64,000 nucleotides of DNA from JASLZO01 sp965247995. GTDB taxonomy: Bacteria > Chloroflexota > Dehalococcoidia > UBA6926. The DNA is taken from positions 372,001 through 436,000 of the forward strand of contig OZ252041.1 in NCBI GenBank assembly GCA_965247995.1, given 5' to 3'. The position numbers and the translations under genes are program-made. Under the pieces are notes generated by a model, which saw only the letters and a list, made by a program, of their open reading frames with translations, was not told the DNA's origin and searched no databases. Below, piece by piece: positions 9,001 to 17,879 of this stretch (within the stretch, counting starts at the first letter, position 1; each line of letters begins with the position of its first letter).

Positions 9001-9070
9001 TACCGGGGGCGTCATCGCGGCTGCCTCTCGGGTCCTTGTGTAGACTGACCCTGAAGGGGATTGGGCTACA

Positions 9071-10165
9071 TTGGCTACGGATCAACCAGCGTCGCTCGAG
9101 CCAGAAACGGCTGGTATTCAAGTAATCCCAGAGGGTCGGCGTCGACGCGCTGAGCGTCGCCGTCGCTTTCGGGCAGGCCGCGTCGTGCTCGTTGCGGGGG
9201 TTTTGGCGCTCCTGCTCACCCTGGTCCTCCCGGCGACCGGGTATTACGTGGTCTTCGTGCGCCCTCACCAAGAGACCGCATTGGTTGTCAACGAAACACG
9301 GTACACATGGGGTGACTACCTGACGCGAACCCGCATGGTGATCGCTCAAGCTCAGGCCACCGGCGCCTTCCAGGCCGAGACCATGAACAGCTTGATCTTC
9401 GACATGCTGGCTGAAATCGAGCGCCAGGAGCTCATCTCCCAATTCGCGGGCCAAGAGGGCGTATTTGCCACCGAAGACGAGATCGACCTGAAGGTACGTG
9501 GCCAGATCATCGGTGGAGCGCTGGCTCAGGACGAGTCCTACCCCGAAGAGGAGTTCCAGGAGCGCTACCGGCGGCGGTTGGCCATCTTGAAGATCGACGA
9601 ATCCGATTTTCGGGCAGTAGCCGAGACCGAGGTGCTCCGGACCAAACTCGAAGAGTCGCTGAAAGCAAGCGTCCCAACGACGTTGCGGCAACGCTACCTG
9701 AGGGTGATCCGCCTCCAGGACATTGAGGCCGCGCGGGCGGCGGTGGCGCGGATCGATGCAGGAGAAGAGTTCGAGACCGTTGCTCGTGAGATGTCGCGCG
9801 ACGACCAGACCAAGGAGAGCGGCGGCGACCTGGGTTGGATCCCGATCGGTGTGAACGAAGCATTCGACACCGTCTTGTTCGAACTCGCGGCGGATCAAGT
9901 AAGCCAACCTCTTTATGGTCAAGCCGGTGTGTTCGTTATCAAGGCGATTGGCGAACCCGAGGTGCGGGAGGTAGAGGAACGGCATGTCTCCCGACTTGAA
10001 TCGCAGGCCCTGAACGCATGGTTGCTGGAACGACGAGAGGAGTTGGTGGAAATAGGCCGACTCCGCTTACCCACTGGCGGCGTCTCTACCGACCGGTATA
10101 CATGGGTGCTCGATCAACTCCGCCAGGACCGCGAGCTCTTCCCACGGAGGGCCGCGGGTGGGTAA
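9071..10165 (+). CDS. Membrane-anchored parvulin-type peptidyl-prolyl isomerase (PrsA/SurA-like)
   Basis: The 364-residue protein has a charged arginine-rich start, one transmembrane helix (residues about 41-61), an N-terminal SurA-like helical region and a parvulin domain at about 205-300 (RYLRVIRLQDIEAARAAVARI, then KESGGDLGWIP and VFVIKAIGE). Such proteins help exported proteins fold outside the membrane. The TTG start is preceded by AAGGGGA. The last eight bases overlap hom, so the two are translationally linked, although no functional link is known. The assignment to the family is good; clients are unknown. Confidence 0.82.
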   Translation: MATDQPASLEPETAGIQVIPEGRRRRAERRRRFRAGRVVLVAGVLALLLTLVLPATGYYVVFVRPHQETALVVNETRYTWGDYLTRTRMVIAQAQATGAFQAETMNSLIFDMLAEIERQELISQFAGQEGVFATEDEIDLKVRGQIIGGALAQDESYPEEEFQERYRRRLAILKIDESDFRAVAETEVLRTKLEESLKASVPTTLRQRYLRVIRLQDIEAARAAVARIDAGEEFETVAREMSRDDQTKESGGDLGWIPIGVNEAFDTVLFELAADQVSQPLYGQAGVFVIKAIGEPEVREVEERHVSRLESQALNAWLLERREELVEIGRLRLPTGGVSTDRYTWVLDQLRQDRELFPRRAAGG

Positions 10166-11480
10166 CGGGCCCCTCGCAGGGCCCCAACAGCGCGGGTATA
10201 TCGGTGTCGGTCTCCTCGGCCTCGGAGTTGTCGGTAGTGGCGTGCACCGTGCCCTGCACGCGCAATCAGACACGCTGAGGAGCCAGATCGGACTACCAAT
10301 CCGCCTTACCGGCGTCGTGGTGCGCGATCCCAGGCGCAATCGCGATGTGGAGTTGGCGCCGGACATACTCACCACGAACCACATGTCGGTCGTCAACCGG
10401 ACAGACACGGATATCGTCATCGAACTCATGGGTGGCGAGGAGCCCGCCCACTCCGCTATCCGCCAGGCACTCGGGGCAAAGAAGTCCGTGGTCACCGCCA
10501 ATAAGGAGGTGATGGCCAAGTTCGGTGGCCCACTCATCGACCTCGCATCCCAGAACGGCGCCCGCCTCATGTATGAAGCGGCCGTCGGCGGCGGCATCCC
10601 GCTCATCGCCACCATGAAGAGGGGGCTGGCCGGTACACGTACTTCGGCCGTGCGGGCCATCATCAATGGCACGACCAACTACATCCTCACGCGCATGGCG
10701 CAGGACGGCCTCGACTTCTCAGAAGCACTGGGGCAAGCGCAAGAGCTCGGCTTCGCGGAAGCCGACCCTGCCAACGACGTTGATGGTGTTGATGCCGCCT
10801 ACAAGCTGGCGATCATTGCCGCCCTCGCGTTCCGATCTCCGATCACGGTTGACCAGGTCTTCCGCGAAGGCATTGGCCATTTGGCGGCGAACGACTTTCG
10901 GTACGCACAGGAGCTCGGATACACCATCAAGCTGCTCGCGATCGCGCGGGAGCATAGCGGAGAGATTGAGGCGCGCGTGCACCCCGCTCTCATCCGCGAG
11001 GATGTGCTGCTGGCCAAGGTGAGCGGCGTGTACAACGCGATCCAGTTAGATGGAGACCTGACCGGCCAAGTACTCTTATACGGGAGGGGAGCCGGGTCGG
11101 AACCCACGACAAGCGCGGTCCTGAGTGACGTGATAGAAGTCGCGACCGACCTCGCCGAACATCGCGCCCCCTCAGCGATACCCGCATTCCGCCGCGTAGC
11201 TGCCGTTCGGTCGATGGAGGAGCTCGAAGTCCGATACTATCTGCGGGTGCGGGTGGCCGACCGCGCGGGGGTCTTGGGGCACATAGCTCGCGTCTTGGGC
11301 GATTGGGACATCAGTATCGCCTCGGTAATCCAGAAGGAGACTGACGAGGCCGCGCGATCCGCGGAGATCGTCATCATGACGCACATTGCGCGAGAGTCGG
11401 CAATCCGCTCGGCTTCAGATGAACTGCGCGCACTGGATGTGGTGAGGGAGATCGGGAGTATCGTTCGTGTCGAGGAATAG
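10158..11480 (+). CDS. hom: Homoserine dehydrogenase with ACT domain
   Basis: Hom reduces aspartate semialdehyde to homoserine, the branch point to threonine and methionine. The 440 residues show the nucleotide-binding GLLGLGVVGSG (19-29), VVTANKEVMA, AINGTTNYIL-like segment (IINGTTNYILTRM), GFAEADPANDVDGVDAAYKLAI and a C-terminal ACT domain from about 365 (YYLRVRVADRAGVLGHIA), the usual site of threonine feedback. The GTG start overlaps the previous gene. thrC follows after a terminator-like hairpin. Confidence 0.96.
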   Translation: MGNGPLAGPQQRGYIGVGLLGLGVVGSGVHRALHAQSDTLRSQIGLPIRLTGVVVRDPRRNRDVELAPDILTTNHMSVVNRTDTDIVIELMGGEEPAHSAIRQALGAKKSVVTANKEVMAKFGGPLIDLASQNGARLMYEAAVGGGIPLIATMKRGLAGTRTSAVRAIINGTTNYILTRMAQDGLDFSEALGQAQELGFAEADPANDVDGVDAAYKLAIIAALAFRSPITVDQVFREGIGHLAANDFRYAQELGYTIKLLAIAREHSGEIEARVHPALIREDVLLAKVSGVYNAIQLDGDLTGQVLLYGRGAGSEPTTSAVLSDVIEVATDLAEHRAPSAIPAFRRVAAVRSMEELEVRYYLRVRVADRAGVLGHIARVLGDWDISIASVIQKETDEAARSAEIVIMTHIARESAIRSASDELRALDVVREIGSIVRVEE

Positions 11481-11560
11481 CCGGCGATACTGCAACCAGG
11501 ACCCGCGGCTCGTACTCGACTGCCTCATGCCGATGAGGATGCTACGGCTATTGGACCGGC

Positions 11561-11593
11561 AAGAGGGCTCCCGTGTGGAGCCCTCTTCTTTTG
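11561..11593 (+). terminator. Terminator-like hairpin between hom and thrC
   Basis: A perfect 10-base-pair stem AAGAGGGCTC / GAGCCCTCTT (11561-11570 and 11578-11587) with a 7-base loop is followed by CTTTT. A smaller perfect hairpin CCTCAT/ATGAGG lies just before it at 11523-11538. The strong stem ends 22 bases before the thrC start, so it either ends hom transcripts or works as an attenuator for thrC. Confidence 0.6.
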
Positions 11594-11609
11594 GGGAGAT
11601 GCGCTGACC

Positions 11610-12671
11610 GTGGGGACGACCGGCATTCTCACCCGATTTCAGTCGCTCCTCCCACTCACGGAGGCGACTCCACGGATCACGCTCGGTGAGGGCGAGACGC
11701 CATTGATTCGTTCGCGCAAGCTCGAACGGGACTTGGGCGTTGGGGAGCTCTATTTCAAGTACGAGGGTGCGAACCCAACTGGCTCTTTCAAGGACCGAGG
11801 CATGGTGGTTGCCGTGGCTAAAGCGTTGGAATCGCGATGTGAGGCAATCATCTGCGCCTCCACTGGCAACACCAGCGCATCGGCCGCGGCGTACGGTGCA
11901 CGGTGCGGACTCCAGACGATCGTCGTGGTTCCGAAGGGCCGTGTCGCGGTCGGGAAGATGGCACAGGCCGTCATTTACGGAGCGCGCATTCTCCTTGTCC
12001 GCGGGACGTTTGATGATGCACTGCATATCGTTCGCGACCTCGCGACAACGCCGAGCGTTCGGCTCGTGAATTCGGTCAACCCGGACCGCATCGAGGGCCA
12101 GAAGACAGCGGCATTTGAGATCGTGGACGACCTCGGTGACGCACCAGACGAGGTGTTCATACCGGTCGGGAACGCTGGAAACATTTCGGCGTATTGGCGT
12201 GGTTTCACTGAGTACGCTCGGATCGGACGCGCGGTTCACCGACCGCGGATGATGGGTTTCCAAGCTGCCGGAGCGGCGCCACTGGTCCTCGGACACCCGG
12301 TCGAGGCCCCGGAAACCGTAGCGACCGCGATCCGCATCGGGAACCCGGCAAGCAGGGATGGTGCGCTCGCGGCCCGGGACGAATCCGACGGAATTATCGA
12401 CCGCGTGACAGATGACCAGATCATGGCCGCCTACCGTGAACTCGCGGAGCACGAGGGAGTATTCGGAGAGCCCGCCTCGGCAGCCTCGGTAGCCGGATTA
12501 GTCAAGTACGCGAATGCACACCCCGGTGATCTTCAAGATCATCGCGTCGTGTGCGTAATCACGGGTGCGGGGTTGAAGGATCCAGATAGCGCATCCGGGA
12601 CGACGGAGGCTTCTGCCGAGGAGGTTGACCCGAACGTTGTTTCAGTCCGGTCCGCCCTGGGTTGGAAGTGA
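11610..12671 (+). CDS. thrC: Threonine synthase
   Basis: ThrC converts phosphohomoserine to threonine with pyridoxal phosphate. The 353 residues contain GEGETPLIRS, NPTGSFKDRGM with the cofactor lysine Lys61, ASTGNTSASAAAYGARCG, and the C-terminal GEPASAASVAGL. The length fits the short bacterial type. The GTG start follows GGGGAG (11593-11598), and the gene lies 129 bases after hom. No thrB (homoserine kinase) is in the window. Confidence 0.95.
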   Translation: MGTTGILTRFQSLLPLTEATPRITLGEGETPLIRSRKLERDLGVGELYFKYEGANPTGSFKDRGMVVAVAKALESRCEAIICASTGNTSASAAAYGARCGLQTIVVVPKGRVAVGKMAQAVIYGARILLVRGTFDDALHIVRDLATTPSVRLVNSVNPDRIEGQKTAAFEIVDDLGDAPDEVFIPVGNAGNISAYWRGFTEYARIGRAVHRPRMMGFQAAGAAPLVLGHPVEAPETVATAIRIGNPASRDGALAARDESDGIIDRVTDDQIMAAYRELAEHEGVFGEPASAASVAGLVKYANAHPGDLQDHRVVCVITGAGLKDPDSASGTTEASAEEVDPNVVSVRSALGWK

Positions 12672-12676
12672 ACCGA

Positions 12677-12682
12677 TACAAT
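12677..12682 (+). promoter_or_regulatory. Possible -10 box for folE
   Basis: TACAAT lies 37 bases before the folE ATG, just after the thrC stop. No -35 box is recognisable. Confidence 0.25.
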
Positions 12683-12719
12683 AGTTCAAGAATCATCGAA
12701 CGACCGACCCACATACCAC

Positions 12720-13280
12720 ATGATTGACCAGGAGCGCATCGCCCGGGCGGTGCGTGAGATGCTCGAGGCTGTTGGAGAAGACCCGCGCCGCGAAGCGCTC
12801 GTCGACACACCCTCCCGCGTCGCATCGACGTATGCCGAGCTGCTCTCAGGACTTGCCTCAGACCCCCGCGATGAGTTGTCCGTCACCTTCGAGGAGGGCA
12901 GCGAGGGACTCGTCGTTGTCCGAGATCTGGCCTTCGCCTCGCTCTGCGAGCACCACCTGTTGCCCTTCTTCGGCGTCGCTCACATCGGGTATGTGCCAAA
13001 GGGTCGAATCGTCGGTGTCAGCAAGCTCAACAAGGCACTGCAGGTCCTCGCGAGACGGCCCCAGGTGCAAGAGCGTCTCACGAACCAGATGATCGATGCG
13101 GTCGACCAAACGCTGGAACCCCGCGGTGCCACCGTTGTGTTCCGCGCCGAGCACACATGTATGACTATTCGCGGAGTCCGTTCGCCGGGTGCGACCATCG
13201 TGACCTCAGCCCATCGGGGATCGTTCCAAGAAGACCCGAACGCCCGCGCCGAGTTCTTGACGCTGGTGGGCCAGGTCTGA
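12720..13280 (+). CDS. folE: GTP cyclohydrolase I
   Basis: FolE opens GTP to dihydroneopterin triphosphate, the first step of folate synthesis. The 186 residues carry the zinc ligands Cys76 and Cys147 and the surrounding signature SLCEHHLLPFFG (74-85), the substrate segment GYVPKGRIVGVSKL and EHTCMTIRGVR. The ATG fits the family start; there is no clear ribosome site in front of it. It is followed 7 bases later by the acyltransferase gene. Confidence 0.96.
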   Translation: MIDQERIARAVREMLEAVGEDPRREALVDTPSRVASTYAELLSGLASDPRDELSVTFEEGSEGLVVVRDLAFASLCEHHLLPFFGVAHIGYVPKGRIVGVSKLNKALQVLARRPQVQERLTNQMIDAVDQTLEPRGATVVFRAEHTCMTIRGVRSPGATIVTSAHRGSFQEDPNARAEFLTLVGQV

Positions 13281-13287
13281 GGCCCGC

Positions 13288-14277
13288 GTGGCGCTAAACG
13301 CCTACTGGGAGTCGCTCAACGACCTCATCACTGAGTGGGATGCCCTGCACGCGACGTCTCAGAGTCAACCGTTCTTTCTTTCAACGATATGGCACAGCGC
13401 TTGGGCGCAGGCACATACAGCCTCGCTGAGCGACCATTCGGTGCTTGCGCTGCGTGACGATGGCAACCTCATCGCGGTGGCACCGCTCCGCGAAACGGAG
13501 GGTGGAGTCACGTTTGCCCTCGATTCCAACCTCACGGACTACCAAGATCTGCTAGTCCGTCCCGGCAATGAGCGCCGCGCCTGGGAATACCTGCTTGTAC
13601 ACGGTCAGGAGGCTGGGTGGACGCGCATCGAGCTCGTGGGATTACGAGAGGACTCAGTTGCTGTTGGGCTTCTCGAAGACCTTGCACACGCAAGTGGTTG
13701 GCGCGCGTCGAGAACGGAATGGGACGTGTCCCCCTATCTTGACCTTCCACCGTCGTGGGACGACTACCTCCAAGGGCTGGGCAAAAAGGACCGCCACGAG
13801 TTGCGCCGAAAGTTCCGCCGCCTCGACGGAGCGGGTTCGATCGACTACGAAGTGATCGACCGATTGGATGGGGATGCTGAGGCCGACGCTGCGGTTTCCA
13901 CATTCATCCGTTTGATGGAGATGAGCGGCGACGAGAAAGCCAAATTCCTGACTGGTGACCGACGGGCGTTTCTGACGACGATGTCGCGAACCGCCGCCGA
14001 TGCAGGCGTCCTGCGGCTTTGCTTCCTGCGAATCAACGACGTGAGGACCTCCGCGATCATGAGCTTCGTGAACGACGGAAAGTGGCTGCTCTACAACAGC
14101 GGCTATGACCCCGAATACCGTTCGCAAGCGGTCGGCTTGCTCCTGAAGGCCTGGAGCATCCGATATGCTATCGAGAACGGTCTCAGCGAATACGATTTCC
14201 TTCGTGGAAACGAACCCTACAAGTACGATCTCGGCGCCCGCGACCGTAGGCTTTACCGCTATGTCCTGGAACGCTGA
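13288..14277 (+). CDS. GNAT-fold acyltransferase of the BioF2/FemAB-like (CelD/BcsL) type
   Basis: The 329 residues match the Acetyltransf_6-type GNAT proteins: HSAWAQAHTAS near the start, GLGKKDRHELRRKFRRL in the middle, then a core with LRLCFLRINDVRTSAIMSFVNDGKWLLYNSGYDP and YRSQAVGLLLKAWSIRYAIENGLSEYDFLRGNEPYK. Relatives transfer acyl or aminoacyl groups to sugars, cell-wall precursors or exopolysaccharide. The GTG start is 8 bases after folE, and the next gene is a glycosyltransferase, so it probably modifies a glycan or a sugar-linked small molecule. The precise substrate cannot be read from sequence. Confidence 0.72.
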   Translation: MALNAYWESLNDLITEWDALHATSQSQPFFLSTIWHSAWAQAHTASLSDHSVLALRDDGNLIAVAPLRETEGGVTFALDSNLTDYQDLLVRPGNERRAWEYLLVHGQEAGWTRIELVGLREDSVAVGLLEDLAHASGWRASRTEWDVSPYLDLPPSWDDYLQGLGKKDRHELRRKFRRLDGAGSIDYEVIDRLDGDAEADAAVSTFIRLMEMSGDEKAKFLTGDRRAFLTTMSRTAADAGVLRLCFLRINDVRTSAIMSFVNDGKWLLYNSGYDPEYRSQAVGLLLKAWSIRYAIENGLSEYDFLRGNEPYKYDLGARDRRLYRYVLER

Positions 14278-14315
14278 CCGCTGCGCCTAACCTTGAGTCG
14301 ATACGGGAGCTATTG

Positions 14316-15539
14316 ATGCGCGTTGCCCTGTTGACGATGCACAGTTGTCCGCTGGGCCTTGCCGGCGAGCGCGATACGGGCGGGATGAACGTCTACGTGA
14401 CCGAGCTAGCTCGTGAACTTGAGTCCCGGGGCTATTGCGTCGACATCTTCACGCGGTACCACACGCCCCGAGACCCTGAAATTGTCCCAATCGGGAATAA
14501 GACTCGCGTGGTGCACGTGCCCGCGGGCCCGCCAGAGGCGAAAAAGGACGCACTCCCGGCATATGTCGATCAGTTCGTTAACGCCGTCCAAGCCTTCATA
14601 GCAAGAGAGGGACGGGACTATCATCTAATTCACAGCCACTATTGGCTCTCCGGGCAAGCTGGCATCGCGCTCGCTGCGCGAATGCAGACGCCACACGTAA
14701 TGAGTTTCCACACCCTAGCGCAGACCAAGAGCGAAGCCTTCCCACTGAACCGGGAACACCCGGAGCGTGCTCCCATGGAGACGAAGATCGCAGCGTCCGC
14801 CGACCGCATCATTGCCTGGACCGAACACGAAGCAACCGCGCTCAGGGAGAAGTACGGTGTCGCGGCGAACCGCATCACGATTGCACCGATCGGCGTAGAC
14901 CTCGATCGGTTTTCCCGAAAGGAACAGTCGGTAGCCCGCCGCCGCTTAGGGATCGACCCAGACGATGAAGTCGTGCTGTATGTAGGAAGGTTGGACGCAA
15001 TCAAGGGGCCGCGTGTGCTGCTCCATGCAGCCTCAAAACTCCGCGACAGGGCACGTCTCCGAGTGATGATGGTCGGCGGAGACCAAGACGACGGCGACAG
15101 TGCCCGGCTGCGTGAGTTCGCGGAGGAAAAGGGTCTGAATGGCCGCGTCACGTTCACCGGGTCAGTGCTCCATGAGGAACTTCCCTGGTACTACAGCGCA
15201 GCCTCCGTCCAGGTTGTCCCCTCTTACTACGAGAGCTTCAGCATGGTGACAGCGGAAGCGCTGGCGTCCGGCACCCCGGTCATTGCTTCCAATGTCGGCG
15301 GACCAGCGACGCTCGTACAACACGGGGTGGCAGGGTACTTGGTGCCACCCGCGGATGAAACCGCCCTAGCCGCAAGAATCGCCCAGATTCTGGACGATCG
15401 CACGGTGCGTGAGCGGTTCTCCCAAGCGGCACCTGCCACCGTTGCACATCTCACCTGGGAGTCCATCGCCGGTCAGATCGTGGATATATACGCGTCCGCG
15501 CTGGAAGGCGCGGAGGAGATCCCCACATGCATCGAGTAA
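14316..15539 (+). CDS. GT4 glycosyltransferase, MshA/sucrose-phosphate-synthase-like
   Basis: A 407-residue GT-B glycosyltransferase. The start RVALLTMHSCPLG and the loop GERDTGGMNVYV, together with HSHYWLSGQAG, closely recall MshA (N-acetylglucosaminyl-inositol phosphate synthase of mycothiol) and sucrose-phosphate synthases. The donor half has LYVGRLDAIKGPRVLL and the E-x7-E motif region YYESFSMVTAEALASGTPVIASNVGG. The ATG at 14316 sits behind CGGGAG. Two PIG-L deacetylases follow, as in thiol-sugar pathways (MshA-MshB, BshA-BshB). The acceptor is not known. Confidence 0.82.
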   Translation: MRVALLTMHSCPLGLAGERDTGGMNVYVTELARELESRGYCVDIFTRYHTPRDPEIVPIGNKTRVVHVPAGPPEAKKDALPAYVDQFVNAVQAFIAREGRDYHLIHSHYWLSGQAGIALAARMQTPHVMSFHTLAQTKSEAFPLNREHPERAPMETKIAASADRIIAWTEHEATALREKYGVAANRITIAPIGVDLDRFSRKEQSVARRRLGIDPDDEVVLYVGRLDAIKGPRVLLHAASKLRDRARLRVMMVGGDQDDGDSARLREFAEEKGLNGRVTFTGSVLHEELPWYYSAASVQVVPSYYESFSMVTAEALASGTPVIASNVGGPATLVQHGVAGYLVPPADETALAARIAQILDDRTVRERFSQAAPATVAHLTWESIAGQIVDIYASALEGAEEIPTCIE

Positions 15540-15567
15540 CCAACGCTGCGACCGGGAGGAGCACCGC

Positions 15568-16299
15568 TTGGAAGGACTAGTCCCAGCCGAGCGCGTCCTG
15601 GTGGTCGCGCCACACCCCGATGATGCTGAGGTTGGTTGCGCCGGGACAGTGGCCCGCCTGGTTCGGGAGGGTGCGCAGGTCCACTATCTGATCGCGACCA
15701 CCGGCGACAAGGGTACCGAGGATCCGAACCTCACCAACAAAGACCTCGCCGAGACACGAGAGCGCGAACAACGTGCCGCCGCAGAGATTCTCGGTGTTGA
15801 AGAGGTCTCGATCCTGCCGTACGGTGACGGCGAGTTGGAGGACTCCCGAGAAGTCATCGGGCGGATCGTCTACCACGTGCGTCGCGTAAAACCCGACATC
15901 GTCTTCACGACCGACCCATTTCGGTCCACCTTCTACATCCACCGCGACCACATCAATACCGGTCTCACTACGATGCATGCCGTGTTCCCCTACGCGCGGG
16001 ACCGCCTCCATTTTCCTGAGCACATAAAAGACGGGCTTGAGCCGCACAAAACTGCCGAACTCTACTTCTGGGGCACTGAGAACCCCGACGTCCATATCGA
16101 TATTGCAGAGACCGTCGACCTTAAGGTCCAGGCAGCGTTGGCGCACTCATCGCAATTCGGGACCGATGTAGATCGGTGGGTCCGCCAGTGGAGTGCGCGC
16201 ATCGCCGAGGGCCACGAGATGGAGTACGCCGAGGCTTTTCGGGCCTATGGCATTAGCCGGATGGCGAGGGAGTTCAATGACGACGAGGAAGCTGATTGA
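15568..16299 (+). CDS. PIG-L/LmbE-family deacetylase (first of pair)
   Basis: The 243-residue protein has the zinc motif APHPDDAEVG (residues 14-23) and the later HRDH (YIHRDHINTG), which are the ligands and base of N-acetylglucosaminide deacetylases such as MshB, BshB and PIG-L. The open frame extends upstream into the glycosyltransferase, but the TTG at 15568 lies behind the strong site GGGAGGA (15554-15560) and matches the family start. It overlaps the next gene by one base. It probably removes an acetyl group from the product of the adjacent glycosyltransferase. Confidence 0.85.
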   Translation: MEGLVPAERVLVVAPHPDDAEVGCAGTVARLVREGAQVHYLIATTGDKGTEDPNLTNKDLAETREREQRAAAEILGVEEVSILPYGDGELEDSREVIGRIVYHVRRVKPDIVFTTDPFRSTFYIHRDHINTGLTTMHAVFPYARDRLHFPEHIKDGLEPHKTAELYFWGTENPDVHIDIAETVDLKVQAALAHSSQFGTDVDRWVRQWSARIAEGHEMEYAEAFRAYGISRMAREFNDDEEAD

Positions 16300-17048
16300 T
16301 GACTGAAGCCAACGAGGGTCCGAAACGGCTGATGGCGGTATCCGCCCACCCCGACGACATGGAGTTCGGCGCTGGAGCAACCATTGCCAAGTGGATCCGT
16401 GAGGGATGGGAAGGCTGCCTGGTCATCTGCACCGACGGCGGGAAAGGAACTTCCGATCGGGACACGGACCCGCGAGACCTCATCGCGACGCGCGAAACCG
16501 AAGCACGCGCCGCCGCCTTGGCCCTTGGCATCCACGATGTCGCCTTCCTCGGGTACCCCGACGGCGACTTGGAGAACACTCGCGAACTCCGCGAACAGGT
16601 CGTCCGGCAGATCAGGCGGTTCCGACCCGACGTCATCTTCACGTTCGACCCCTACCGCCGAAGCCATAACCACCGGGACCATCGGAACGCTGGTCAAGCA
16701 ACGTTCGACGCGGTCTACCCCTACGCCCGTGATTACCACCACTTCCCGCATCTCGCGAAGGACGAAGGATTGGAGCCGCACATAGTCGGCGAGATCTATG
16801 CGTGGAGCGACGAGCCAGACACCTGGGTGGATGTCGCCGACCATATCGACGGCAAGATCGCTGCGCTACGAGAGCACAAGAGTCAGATAGGCAACCCCGA
16901 CGGCATGCTCGAACGGATCACGCGCCGCCACCAGGAAGAGGGGGAGAAGGCAGGCATGGGCCTCGCCGAGGGCTTCCGCCGCTATCAGTTCCGGTTCCCA
17001 GGCCAAGGGCCACCGCCGTCGAACCCACCCCGGCCTCCGGCTGGCTAA
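16299..17048 (+). CDS. PIG-L/LmbE-family deacetylase (second of pair)
   Basis: A second deacetylase of 249 residues with SAHPDDMEFGAG (residues 15-26) and HNHRDHRNAG. It resembles its neighbour along its whole length (for example both have YPYARD or FPYARD followed by a histidine-rich stretch and a final conserved E-x-F-R-x-Y), so the two arose by duplication. Its ATG overlaps the TGA of the first. The C-terminus is a Pro-rich tail. Two deacetylases in a row suggest two substrates or a heteromeric enzyme. Confidence 0.85.
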   Translation: MTEANEGPKRLMAVSAHPDDMEFGAGATIAKWIREGWEGCLVICTDGGKGTSDRDTDPRDLIATRETEARAAALALGIHDVAFLGYPDGDLENTRELREQVVRQIRRFRPDVIFTFDPYRRSHNHRDHRNAGQATFDAVYPYARDYHHFPHLAKDEGLEPHIVGEIYAWSDEPDTWVDVADHIDGKIAALREHKSQIGNPDGMLERITRRHQEEGEKAGMGLAEGFRRYQFRFPGQGPPPSNPPRPPAG

Positions 17049-17073
17049 ACAGAACCGCCAACGGACCGTCTGT

Positions 17074-17865
17074 TTGGAGCGTCAGAGTCCTTCAACGAAC
17101 GAGGACCAGTTCTTCGTCGACATCCACTGCCACATCCTTCCCGGAGTGGATGACGGTGCACGTAACCGTGAAGAATCGGTGGCGATGGCGAGAATCGCCG
17201 CACGTGACGGCACGCGCTCGATCATCGCCACACCGCATCACCTTCCACGTTCCCCGGTGTCGGCCGTAGACGAAGCGACAAAACGGGCCAATCAGCTCAT
17301 GCGCGTCATCGAATGGGCAGAGATCCCGATAGAGATCCATCCAGGACAGGAGAACAATGCGCGGCAGGATCTGATCGAAAGGCTCGACCAGCGTGAAGCC
17401 GTCACGTTGAACTGCACGCCGTTCGTTCTGGTCGAACCGCCCTTCCGCACCTCCCCTGACTACCTGGACGAATTGCTGTGCTCGCTCATCGAGCGTGGGA
17501 TGACCCCGGTCATCGCACATCCAGAGCGGAATGTCCGAGTCCAGGGGGACCCAGGGATCGCGACCAAATGGGTCGGAGACGGCGCTTTGCTGCAGCTGAA
17601 CACCGGCAGTTTCTTGGGCTCATACGGTGACCCAGCAATGCATGCCGCCGTGCAGCTGTTAGAGCTTGGTCTCGGGCACGTGCTCGCGTCCGACGCTCAT
17701 TCGAACTCGGGCCACTTCGTCCCCAATATGAGAGCCGGGTTCGATGTCGTGGCAAGCATGGTTGGTGAGTCCACTGCATGGCGCCTCGCGCGCGATAACC
17801 CGTTGAAGGTCCTCAACGGGCTCACCGATGACGTACAAGATTCCTCGCAATTGACCACCGTCTAG
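17074..17865 (+). CDS. CpsB/YwqE-type PHP-domain tyrosine phosphatase
   Basis: The 263 residues show the PHP metal motifs DIHCHILPGVDDGA (16-29), IIATPHHL, PGQENN, VIAHPERN and LASDAHS. This combination with a hydrophobic core is that of manganese-dependent phosphatases CpsB/YwqE, which dephosphorylate tyrosine kinases governing polysaccharide export. No kinase or Wzz gene is nearby, so another phosphoester substrate is possible. The TTG start is the only usable one; it begins 25 bases after the deacetylase. Confidence 0.78.
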   Translation: MERQSPSTNEDQFFVDIHCHILPGVDDGARNREESVAMARIAARDGTRSIIATPHHLPRSPVSAVDEATKRANQLMRVIEWAEIPIEIHPGQENNARQDLIERLDQREAVTLNCTPFVLVEPPFRTSPDYLDELLCSLIERGMTPVIAHPERNVRVQGDPGIATKWVGDGALLQLNTGSFLGSYGDPAMHAAVQLLELGLGHVLASDAHSNSGHFVPNMRAGFDVVASMVGESTAWRLARDNPLKVLNGLTDDVQDSSQLTTV

Positions 17866-17879
17866 AAGGCACGCGCCCG

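Noticed and set aside
8984..9985. 333-codon open frame on the minus strand
   Set aside because: Antisense to the parvulin-type gene; low-complexity composition and no recognisable motifs.
15409..15567. Longer start for the first PIG-L protein
   Set aside because: Would lie inside the glycosyltransferase gene; the TTG at 15568 has GGGAGGA at ideal distance.
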